From NCBI GenBank assembly GCA_036231565.1, contig JAZAHA010000015.1:1-22543 (forward strand): a DNA stretch of 22,543 bases, in the 5' to 3' direction. Positions 1 to 6,506 of the stretch are shown here, piece by piece. The translations under genes were made by a program, and so were the position numbers. Numbering within the stretch: position 1 is the stretch's first letter; each line of letters begins with the position of its first letter. Source of the stretch: Maricaulis sp036231565. GTDB taxonomy: Bacteria; Pseudomonadota; Alphaproteobacteria; Caulobacterales; Maricaulaceae. The notes under the pieces were generated by a model. It had not been told where the DNA came from, did no database searches, and worked only from the letters and a program-made list of their open reading frames with translations.

Positions 1-51
1 TTCGATGATCCACCACTCGAAATCGGTCAACTCGTAGCGGCGACGGCCCAT
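1..51 (-). CDS. IS5-family transposase, N-terminal fragment (truncated by window edge)
   Basis: Seventeen codons are visible, starting with ATG at 51 and reading MGRRRYELTDFEWWIIE. This is the typical opening of IS5-family transposases, in which a Y-x-L-T-D-x-E-W block precedes the first helical domain. A strong ribosome binding site (GAGGAGG) lies about ten bases upstream on the minus strand, so this start is preferred over the overlapping out-of-frame ATG at about 56. The DDE catalytic region is outside the window. The enzyme would cut and join the IS ends. Nothing here shows whether the copy is intact. Confidence 0.75.
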   Translation of the reverse strand, partial: MGRRRYELTDFEWWIIE

Positions 52-126
52 GATCCATATCCTCCTCGCGAAGGTTGAATCAGGCTTCGGCCAAAAACGG
101 AATCCCGTTTATGAGTTTATGACCTA
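1..126 (-). mobile_element. Terminal part of an IS5-family insertion sequence (runs off the left edge)
   Basis: The minus strand encodes the N-terminus of an IS5-type transposase, followed outward by about 75 noncoding bases. These contain a small inverted repeat (AAACGG at 95-100 with CCGTTT at 105-110) and two near-direct copies of TTTATGA. The element end is placed at about 123-127, where a CTAG occurs. IS5-family elements commonly insert at TA-containing sites, so CTAG is a plausible target, but the exact boundary is inferred because the other end lies outside the window. The following gene opens only at this point and has no good start, which fits insertion into or just before it. Confidence 0.6.
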
Positions 127-141
127 GCCGAGCCGGCCCTG

Positions 142-489
142 TTGACCCCGCTGCTCTCCCAGGAGGATCGCGCGCACTGGATCCGACTGGTCGGCGCGGA
201 GGCGCGGCCAGTGCAAGGCGTTACGCGCCTGCGACCGCCGATCAACGCAGCATGGCGCACCGCATTCGGAACGCTCATTTCGTCGGGCCAGCTCGAAGAG
301 AGCGATGGTGGAGACTGGATCAGGGGGCGGCATTTCGATCCGGCCGGATTGAGGGCCGAGTCGGCCGACGCGCAGCGCGCTGCGTTCGCGCTGCAAATGA
401 TCCGGCGGCTCGGCCAAGATCGAATAGCCGCTGCCGTCGCGCAGGAGGACAATATCGTTTGGGCGAGGTTCGGGCATGGCACCGGCTGA
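142..489 (+). CDS. Unrecognised small protein, first visible gene of the ATPase-HNH cassette, probably 5'-truncated
   Basis: This 115-codon frame starts at TTG (142) and ends inside the next gene, overlapping it by 14 bases, which suggests translational coupling. The frame stays open back to 115, but that stretch has no ATG or GTG, and there is no convincing ribosome binding site before TTG 142. The apparent IS end lies at about 126. I infer that the IS removed the true N-terminus. The product is soluble-looking and mixed helical, with an aromatic-rich early part (DRAHWIRLV) and a helical block near residues 70-95. I do not recognise a family. Its place just before an ABC-type ATPase matches the small middle component of ABC three-component or Lamassu-like systems, but that rests on position only. 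Confidence 0.6.
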   Translation: MTPLLSQEDRAHWIRLVGAEARPVQGVTRLRPPINAAWRTAFGTLISSGQLEESDGGDWIRGRHFDPAGLRAESADAQRAAFALQMIRRLGQDRIAAAVAQEDNIVWARFGHGTG

Positions 490-2446
490 CCTGTTCGCGC
501 CTCACTTGCTGCCGCCCACCGCTCCGAACGGGCGCCGCGAACCACGCCTGTGGGTACGCCGTCTGGCCCTGTTCGAGGATCCGAAGACCCTCAAACGGGA
601 TATCCCGCTCAAGCCCGGTCTGAACATCGTGTGGACACCCGACATGTCCAGCAGCGGCCAGGCGGCGCTGGCGCATGGAAGCGGAAAGACGACGTTCTGC
701 CGCTTGCTCAGGGCCTGCCTCGGCGAGCCCGACTACGCAGCAGACAGCCAGCGCACCCGCCTTATGGCCAAGCTGCCGAATGGACTGGTGGCGGCCGAGG
801 TCATCGTCGATGGAATCTGCTGGATCGCCGTTCGCAATCTGGGTCTGGGGAGCGGCAGTTTTGTCGCTCGGGCGGATAGCATCGAGGATGCCTTGGCACG
901 AGGGCGTCAGGAAGGCGATGCAGAATCACTCGATCCAATCATCACGAGCGCCTTCTTCTCCGCCCTCAACGGAAGATCGCCCCAGGAGGTCGGTGACGAA
1001 CACATCTGGGACGTGCTCAGGGCATGGCTATCGCGTGACCAAGAGTGCCGCTTGGGCGACATTCTGGCTTGGCGGACATCGAAGACGCAGACTCGCTCGC
1101 GCGCGCAGGTTTTGAGCGAAACCGCGAAACTGACCATGGTGCGTCTTGCCCTGCGCGCGCTCGACGCGGAGGAACAGCAGGCCGCCGCGCGCGAACGGGA
1201 GCTAGCGAGCGCTGCAGACGAAGAGCGCAAAAAACATGCGTACGGTGAGCAGCGGCGGGCCGAGAAACTAGGTGCCCTTCGCAATGCGCTGGGTGTGGGT
1301 GAGGATGTCGGACTCGATGACACCCTCGATCAGAAAGGCCTCGTGTCGCTTGCCGAGACGGCCCTCGCTGAGGCAATGCGGGCAGAACTGCCGACACCTC
1401 CCGACGTCCGCGCGCTTTTCGATCGCTTGGCAGATCTCAACACCCAGCGTGCGGCTCGCGTTGAAGACCGGCAGAAGCAAGATCGAGATGCGGAGCGGAA
1501 GCGGGGCGAAGCAGAACACCTTCGCAGCGAAGCGAGCCTTGGCGAGATCGACATCAGCCAGGGCCGTATCCGGGTATGCACGGTCTGCCGAGTTCCAATA
1601 GATCAGGCACTGGCACAGGGGTGCGGGATTTCTCTGGAGCGATGCGACACCTCCGCCATCCAGGCCGAGATCGCAGAAAAACAGAGGAAGGCGGCAATTC
1701 TGGATCAAGAAGCAGAGGGTGCCGAAACCGAAGCAAAACGCATAGCGGCCGCCATCACGCAGATCGATCAGGAAATACGGACAGCAGAAGGACAAGCGAA
1801 GGACGCCGATGCCGCACTTCGAACTGCGCAACGAGCAGCAGCAAGCGTCCAGGATCGGGTCTATCAGGCAAGGCGGTTGCTCGACGACGCGCGTACCCTC
1901 CGGCAGAGTTCAGCGACTGCAACACCGGCATCTCTCACGACAGATGATCTGGAATCCGTGCGCGCTCAGTTGGAACAGGGGAAGAAACGCGCGCAGCAGG
2001 CTATTCAGATTTTGGAGGAGCGATATCGAGGGATTATGTCCACTTGGCTTCCCGAAGGTGTCGATGGCGCGATCAAGCTCGGCGCCAAGGGGCTGAAGGT
2101 CGACGCGCAATTTTCTGGTCGGGGAGAGGTTTCAACAGCCGCGCTCGACTCTCTGAAGATTGTTGCCTTCGACCTTGCGGCACTGCACTTGGCAGTCGAG
2201 GAAAAAGCGGATCTGCCGGCATTTCTCATTCATGACAGCCCGCGCGAGGCGGACCTCGACGGGACGCTGTATGCCCGCCTGTTCGAACTGGTCCAGCGTT
2301 GGGAGGATGAAGCTGGATCACCGTGCTTCCAATATATTGTCACGACGACAACGGCTCCGCCGAAGAAACTTCAGAACGACCGGTACGTAAGGCTGCGAAT
2401 GAGTTCGACGCCAGCGGAACAGCGCCTCTTCAGGATGGACATATGA
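476..2446 (+). CDS. SMC/Rad50-like coiled-coil ATPase with zinc-hook-like CxxC
   Basis: A 656-residue P-loop ATPase. A beta-rich start (LWVRRLALFED, then LNIVW) leads to the Walker A motif GSGKTT at residues 68-73, followed by FCRLLRACLGE. Charged helices at about 225-355 and 395-515 predict two antiparallel coiled-coil arms around CTVC (368-371), with further cysteines at 383 and 390, which resembles a zinc hook. The C-terminal ATPase half has a Walker B-like FLIHDSPRE at 583-591, with Ser where the catalytic Glu of ABC ATPases usually sits, then a strand (IVTTTT, 621-626). An upstream GAGG supports the ATG at 476. The gene overlaps its neighbours by 14 and 4 bases. SMC-like ATPases next to nucleases are typical of Lamassu, Wadjet and ABC three-component defence systems. 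I infer a DNA- or invader-sensing ATPase but cannot name the family. Confidence 0.85.
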   Translation: MAPADLFAPHLLPPTAPNGRREPRLWVRRLALFEDPKTLKRDIPLKPGLNIVWTPDMSSSGQAALAHGSGKTTFCRLLRACLGEPDYAADSQRTRLMAKLPNGLVAAEVIVDGICWIAVRNLGLGSGSFVARADSIEDALARGRQEGDAESLDPIITSAFFSALNGRSPQEVGDEHIWDVLRAWLSRDQECRLGDILAWRTSKTQTRSRAQVLSETAKLTMVRLALRALDAEEQQAAARERELASAADEERKKHAYGEQRRAEKLGALRNALGVGEDVGLDDTLDQKGLVSLAETALAEAMRAELPTPPDVRALFDRLADLNTQRAARVEDRQKQDRDAERKRGEAEHLRSEASLGEIDISQGRIRVCTVCRVPIDQALAQGCGISLERCDTSAIQAEIAEKQRKAAILDQEAEGAETEAKRIAAAITQIDQEIRTAEGQAKDADAALRTAQRAAASVQDRVYQARRLLDDARTLRQSSATATPASLTTDDLESVRAQLEQGKKRAQQAIQILEERYRGIMSTWLPEGVDGAIKLGAKGLKVDAQFSGRGEVSTAALDSLKIVAFDLAALHLAVEEKADLPAFLIHDSPREADLDGTLYARLFELVQRWEDEAGSPCFQYIVTTTTAPPKKLQNDRYVRLRMSSTPAEQRLFRMDI

Positions 2447-3222
2447 TAGTCGAGGCGCCCCAGTCCTTCGTCGTCCGCGAGGAATGTGAGAAGGCCGCCT
2501 GGCAGCACGGCTTTCGCCGCAATCTCGACACCGACGCGGGTTGGGCCGCCTTTGGTTCTACCACCGCACACGGCACGATCCATCTGGCCGCCGCGGGGTC
2601 GCAAGGGCCATGGTGCCTAGCCCTCGATCATGCCGGCGTCATCGAGGAGCTGGGCCTGCCTTCGGCTGAAATGCCAGGCCCCGGCCTTGCCCGCTACATG
2701 TTCGACACGCTTGGCGCGCTCTACGCCGTGTTGCCGCGCATCTATCAGTTAGCGGCAAGTCTGCCCGACGCACCGCTGCGGGAATTCCAAGCGAGGGTCA
2801 AGAACCTGCCAAAGACTACGGAGGCCGAACGGCTGGTCGTCCAGCGCGTCGGCCAGGACATCTTTCGCGCGAGCCTCATGGACTATTGGTGGGGCAGCTG
2901 CCCCCTCACCGGGATTACGGACCCGGCATTGCTGCGCGCCTCGCACATCATCCCGTGGAAGGATTGCACGGCGGACTCGGAGCGGCTCGACGTCCACAAT
3001 GGTTTGCTGCTTTCGGCATTATGGGACGCAGCCTTCGACCGAGGGCTTGTAACCTTCGATGACGGGGGGAGACCGGAGTTTTCGCCCAGCCTAAGCGAGG
3101 CTGGGCGCGCTGAATTGCGCTGGCAGACCCCTATCCTGCTGACTGACAAGCACAAGAACCGGCTTGCTTGGCACCGAGCAAACCTGTTTGTCAGCCAAGA
3201 AATCAATGGGACAGCTAAATGA
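2443..3222 (+). CDS. HNH endonuclease of the cassette (HNH_2-like)
   Basis: The ATG at 2443 overlaps the ATPase stop (ATGA) and has AGGA seven bases upstream. It is preferred over an in-frame start further up, which would lie deep inside the ATPase gene. The 259-residue product has a C-terminal HNH nuclease fold: Cys153 (CPLTG), SHIIPW at 167-172 with the metal-binding-type His168, HNGLLL at 185-190 with Asn186, and LWDAAFDRGL at 193-202, where Asp stands for the third His as in many relatives. The first 120 residues are a separate domain I do not recognise and could recognise a target or partner. Within this operon it is likely the DNA-cutting effector controlled by the ATPase, which is an inference from context. 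Confidence 0.88.
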   Translation: MIVEAPQSFVVREECEKAAWQHGFRRNLDTDAGWAAFGSTTAHGTIHLAAAGSQGPWCLALDHAGVIEELGLPSAEMPGPGLARYMFDTLGALYAVLPRIYQLAASLPDAPLREFQARVKNLPKTTEAERLVVQRVGQDIFRASLMDYWWGSCPLTGITDPALLRASHIIPWKDCTADSERLDVHNGLLLSALWDAAFDRGLVTFDDGGRPEFSPSLSEAGRAELRWQTPILLTDKHKNRLAWHRANLFVSQEINGTAK

Positions 3223-4484
3223 ACCGGGAAGAGCTTTACGCTCAGGCTTGGGCGGAGCCAATGAGCAAGCTGGCAGAAAAGCTTGGCGTGTCCGGTTCCT
3301 ACCTCGCTCGCATATGTGACCAACTCAATGTGCCGCGACCTTCGCGTGGCTACTGGGCCAAGTTGGCGGTCGGCAAAGCGCCTCCTGCGCCGCCACTGCC
3401 TGAAGCACACCCCGGCGACCCCGTCACATGGGAGCCGGGCCAAATGCCGGTCTTGCCACGACAACGCCCCCGGGCACCGGCCAGCGAGGAGACGCGGCCG
3501 CGTGTGCGCCTGCCGCGAAACAAAACCCACCCCCTCCTCCTCGGCATCAAGGCTCATTTCGAGAAAACGCGGTCCCGCAAAGCGTTAGCTTACCTGAGGC
3601 CCTACAAGAAGCTCCTCCCCGATATTACCACGACGCCGGCACGTCTCGATGCCGCGCTGAGCCTGACCAACGATCTGTTCAATGCGCTCACTTCAGCTGG
3701 CTATCGCGTCGTATTTGCACCGCAAGGCGCGGGCCTTCAACGCCCGGATATCGAGGTGCGAGAAGAGCCGGCGACGAACCCGCACCATGAGCGACTAGGG
3801 CACTGGACACCCCACCGTCCGACTGTGGTCTACGTCGGGACGATCGCGATCGGGCTTGCCGTGGTGGAAACCTCCGAGCAGGCGCTGGTGCGCTACATCA
3901 ATGGCGATTACGTCCGCGAAGCGGACTACAAGCGGATGAGCGCTCCAGACCGGATGGGACATGGATATACCTGGACCTCGACGCGTGACACGCCGTCGGG
4001 GCGCCTGCGCATTGTGGCCTACTCGCCCTATTGGCGCGTTCCTTGGACGGCGGCCTGGAATGCCGCCGGACGCAAAAGCTTGCCCAGTCAGCTGAAGGAC
4101 ATCGTGGGCGAGATTGAGGAGGCGGCCCGCGCTCTTGTGCCAAGACTCGAGGAAGCGGAGCGCCAGGCCGAGATTGAGCGACAGGAACGCGAGGCGGCGT
4201 TCGAGCGCTACAACCGCCAGGAGGATGCGCGTCGGGTGGAGGAGGCCCGGCAGGAAAGTCAGGAGCAGCTCGCCAACGTCATACAAAGTTGGTCGAGGCG
4301 GATGGATATCGAACATTTTTTTGCCGGGGTGGCCGAGCGGGCTGAGGCCCTACCGCCCGAGGAGTGCTCGCGCGTGCTCCAACGACTGGCTCTGGCGCGT
4401 GAGTTTCTCGGCTCCGTCGATCCGATGGACGCCTTCCTGGAGTGGAAAGCACCCGAAGAGCGCTATCAATCAAAGTACAAGTGA
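3219..4484 (+). CDS. Unrecognised protein with N-terminal HTH-like segment and C-terminal coiled coil
   Basis: The ATG at 3219 overlaps the HNH stop by four bases, with GGGA seven bases upstream. The 421-residue product starts with MNREELYAQAWAEPMSKLAE and then KLGVSGSYLARICDQLNVP (to about 40), which reads as a helix-turn-helix, followed by SRGYWAKLAVGK. Similar openings occur in widespread uncharacterised proteins. Residues 55-100 are rich in Pro and Arg and probably disordered. Residues 100-290 form a globular domain with no motif I know. Residues 295-355 are a very charged helix (repeated E, R and Q), predicted to be coiled coil. There is no signal peptide or membrane segment. It is last in the cassette and tightly coupled, so it probably acts with the ATPase and nuclease as a regulator, DNA binder or scaffold. 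That role is an inference. Confidence 0.82.
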   Translation: MNREELYAQAWAEPMSKLAEKLGVSGSYLARICDQLNVPRPSRGYWAKLAVGKAPPAPPLPEAHPGDPVTWEPGQMPVLPRQRPRAPASEETRPRVRLPRNKTHPLLLGIKAHFEKTRSRKALAYLRPYKKLLPDITTTPARLDAALSLTNDLFNALTSAGYRVVFAPQGAGLQRPDIEVREEPATNPHHERLGHWTPHRPTVVYVGTIAIGLAVVETSEQALVRYINGDYVREADYKRMSAPDRMGHGYTWTSTRDTPSGRLRIVAYSPYWRVPWTAAWNAAGRKSLPSQLKDIVGEIEEAARALVPRLEEAERQAEIERQEREAAFERYNRQEDARRVEEARQESQEQLANVIQSWSRRMDIEHFFAGVAERAEALPPEECSRVLQRLALAREFLGSVDPMDAFLEWKAPEERYQSKYK

Positions 4485-4597
4485 TGCCAATCGGCCTTTA
4501 TACCCATTCGCAATGCGCAGGACAGGTCTGTCTCCGCATGCCGCTGTGAGGTTGCGCGTGCTGATCTCTCCTGCATGGCCCACACGCCCTGCCCGCC

Positions 4598-4627
4598 TTT
4601 CGCTCTGACCTTTTTCGGCGTTATAGT
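4598..4627 (+). promoter_or_regulatory. Possible promoter of the antitoxin-like gene
   Basis: A TATAGT hexamer at 4622-4627 lies 22 bases before the ATG at 4650, with a weak TTTCGC at 4598-4603 in the -35 position (18-base spacer). The 165-base gap after the cassette suggests a separate transcription unit. Antitoxins of this type usually bind their own promoter, but no clear operator repeat was seen. Confidence 0.3.
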
Positions 4628-4649
4628 CTCACCATCTGGAGCAGCAATC

Positions 4650-5063
4650 ATGGTCCGTTTCATCCTGATCGATACCGCGCCGCGACCACTCACGCTTGGA
4701 CCGATCACTCCCGAGGAGGCCGTGGCGGGGTTTCACGCGGTGGCGAGGCTGTTCACCAAATGGGGGGTGCCGGAGACCCAAGCGGCGGCATTACTCGATA
4801 TGCCGAAGTCGACCTACCGCCGTTGGTGCAAGGAGGGGCCCGGCCGCATATCGCGCGACCGCGGCATGCGCTTGGGCATCCTGCTCGGCATCCATAAGGC
4901 TTTACGCATCCTGTTTCGCGAACCGTCTCGCGGCTACGCCTGGATCAGGAAACCGAACGCCGATTTCGGTGGGCGATCTGCGCTCGACATCATGATGAAC
5001 GGCTACATTACCGACCTGATGCGCGTGCGGGACTATCTGGATGCCGAGCGCAACGGCCAGTGA
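4650..5063 (+). CDS. Xre/MbcA/ParS-type antitoxin (DUF2384 toxin-binding domain)
   Basis: The 137-residue product starts at ATG 4650, with GGAG eight bases upstream. This start is preferred over an in-frame upstream ATG at 4575, which lies before the likely promoter. Residues 26-64 form an Xre-like helix-turn-helix (TKWGVPETQAAALLDMPKST). Residues 75-132 carry the MbcA/ParS toxin-binding domain, with the hallmark YAWIRKPNADFGGRSALDIM (96-115) and YITDLMRVRDYLD near the end. In this family the partner is normally a RES-domain toxin that degrades NAD+, encoded directly downstream, and the antitoxin neutralises it and represses the operon. No intact RES gene follows here, so this is an orphan antitoxin or the survivor of a decayed pair. 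The family call is firm; the function is inferred. Confidence 0.85.
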   Translation: MVRFILIDTAPRPLTLGPITPEEAVAGFHAVARLFTKWGVPETQAAALLDMPKSTYRRWCKEGPGRISRDRGMRLGILLGIHKALRILFREPSRGYAWIRKPNADFGGRSALDIMMNGYITDLMRVRDYLDAERNGQ

Positions 5064-5577
5064 ACAATCGGTTCCGCAGGCGAGGTCCCATCGACATGTT
5101 CCGCCTTCGGCGGTTGCACTCGAACGCGCAGCAAAGCGACAAGCGCTTTGCTGCACCTTCGAGCGCCAGAAACGGGTGTTGCCGATCGGCCACCGCTGCC
5201 CCTAAAACAACCAACGTCAACGCACCAAAATTCTGGCAAACAGCACGCACCACCTAATGGGGCAGTCTAAGCGAAAACGCTAAGATCTACAGATACTTTG
5301 CCTGCGCACCGGTCTGCGAAAGTTCCGCCTTTGCGCGAAACGGGTACAGCAATTCGGCACTGCGGCATCAACCTCTCCCTCAATGCTGGACGGATATTCT
5401 CCAATAATTTCGGATAAATGCATCGGCTTTTAAAGCCAATGTCTCATTCGGGTTTCTGGTTCGCGTGGTATGGCAGGTGCGATCTGTGTTGCGGCTTGAA
5501 GTATCCTGCATCGCGTCGCGCGGCCGTTCCGGGCTAGCATCGCGTTCGATTCCCGCGACCGCCGCCACGGAGCCGAC
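5064..5577 (+). other. 514-base stretch without a clear gene between the accessory region and mazG
   Basis: No convincing coding sequence was found on either strand. A 65-codon plus-strand frame at 5060-5257 opens four bases before the antitoxin stop (ATGA overlap style) and reads NRFRRRGPIDMFR near its start. This faintly recalls the SRFPPIDLF opening of RES toxins, but it then becomes low-complexity and stops, so it is at most a remnant. A perfect hairpin lies at 5128-5154. A more AT-rich patch at about 5395-5450 may hold the mazG promoter, but no clear hexamers stand out. The region probably marks the junction between accessory and core DNA. Confidence 0.5.
5128..5154. repeat. Perfect 11-bp inverted repeat with 5-nt loop
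   Basis: GCAGCAAAGCG at 5128-5138 pairs perfectly with CGCTTTGCTGC at 5144-5154 across the loop ACAAG. No T-run follows on either strand, so it is not a classical intrinsic terminator. It lies 65 bases after the antitoxin stop. It may end that transcript in a Rho-assisted way, bind a protein, or be the trace of a mobile element. Confidence 0.6.
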
Positions 5578-6396
5578 ATGACCGCGCCATCGCCCGATCT
5601 CGCCCCTATCGATCGCCTGCTCGCCATCATGTCGAAACTGCGTGATCCGGATGGCGGATGCCCCTGGGATCTGGAACAGGATTTCCGCTCGATTGCGCCC
5701 TATACGATCGAGGAGGCCTATGAGGTTGCCGACGCGATCGAGCGCGGCGCGCATGGCGAGCTGAAGGACGAGCTGGGCGATCTTCTCCTGCAGGTCGTTT
5801 TTCACGCCCAGATGGCGCAGGAAGCCGGCCTGTTCGACTTTGCCGATGTCTGCCGGGCCATCAATGACAAGATGATCCGCCGGCATCCCCATGTTTTCGG
5901 CGATGCGGACACGCGCGACAGCGAAACCCAGACTGTTGAATGGGAAGCCATCAAGGCGGCCGAGCGCGCCGGATCGGCCAAGGGGGATCGCGTGCTGGAC
6001 GATGTTCCGGTCGCCCTGCCCGCGCTCAAACGCGCCCAGAAGCTTCAGAAGCGCGCGGCGCGCGTCGGGTTCGACTGGCCGGACGCCGAGCGGGTGCTGG
6101 ACAAGGTGGATGAGGAAATCGCCGAGGTCCGCGAAGCCATCGCCTTGGGCAATGCCGCGCATATCGCCGAGGAGATCGGCGATCTGATGTTTGTCTGCAC
6201 CAATCTCGGCCGCAAGCTGAAGGTCGATGTCGAGACTGCAACGCGCGATGCCAACGCCAAGTTCGAGCGCCGCTTCCGCTATATCGAGGACCGTCTTGAT
6301 GCTGAGGGGCGCAAGCCCGAGGATGCCAGCCTGGACGAGATGGAAGCGTTGTGGACCGAAGCCAAGCTCAAGGAGAAGGCCGCGGCACCGGCCTGA
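5578..6396 (+). CDS. mazG: Nucleoside triphosphate pyrophosphohydrolase MazG
   Basis: The 272-residue product matches full-length bacterial MazG with two tandem MazG domains. MazG hydrolyses (d)NTPs to the monophosphate and pyrophosphate, cleaning abnormal nucleotides and, in E. coli, moderating ppGpp-linked responses. The first domain has GGCPWD (26-31) and metal-binding EEAYE (45-49) with DELGD (64-68). The second repeats this as DEEIAEVRE (178-186) and EEIGD (198-202). LPALKRAQKLQKRAARVGFD (148-167) is the conserved linker. ATG 5578 has GGAG about seven bases upstream. It converges on hflX, with 110 bases between the stops. It is the first conserved core gene to the right of the accessory region. 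Confidence 0.96.
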   Translation: MTAPSPDLAPIDRLLAIMSKLRDPDGGCPWDLEQDFRSIAPYTIEEAYEVADAIERGAHGELKDELGDLLLQVVFHAQMAQEAGLFDFADVCRAINDKMIRRHPHVFGDADTRDSETQTVEWEAIKAAERAGSAKGDRVLDDVPVALPALKRAQKLQKRAARVGFDWPDAERVLDKVDEEIAEVREAIALGNAAHIAEEIGDLMFVCTNLGRKLKVDVETATRDANAKFERRFRYIEDRLDAEGRKPEDASLDEMEALWTEAKLKEKAAAPA

Positions 6397-6460
6397 ATCC
6401 CGCCTCTAGAACAGGCTCGTTTCCCGCGAAATCGCCCCTGCTTAAGAATCTTGAGCGGTC

Positions 6461-6505
6461 GCGTGATCGAACCGGTGAACCGGTTTCCACTTCACCTGAT
6501 CACGC
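6461..6505. terminator. Palindrome between convergent mazG and hflX, possible two-way terminator
   Basis: GCGTGATC (6461-6468) pairs with GATCACGC (6498-6505). Inside it GGTGAA (6473-6478) pairs with TTCACC (6491-6496), giving a long stem with an asymmetric bulge. A competing inner hairpin, AACCGG (6470-6475) with CCGGTT (6480-6485), is also possible. It sits two bases past the hflX stop and 64 past the mazG stop, so it could end both transcripts. There is no long T-run, so the mechanism is uncertain; it may instead be a dispersed repeat. Confidence 0.5.
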
Positions 6506-6506
6506 T

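Noticed and set aside
117..545. Minus-strand frames opposite the first cassette gene
   Set aside because: Ser/Arg/Ala-rich translation with no ribosome binding site. The plus-strand frame is coupled to the ATPase and is preferred.
5008..5253. Minus-strand frames of 68-81 codons after the antitoxin
   Set aside because: Overlapping frames with no motif or ribosome binding site, spanning a hairpin; not enough to call a gene.
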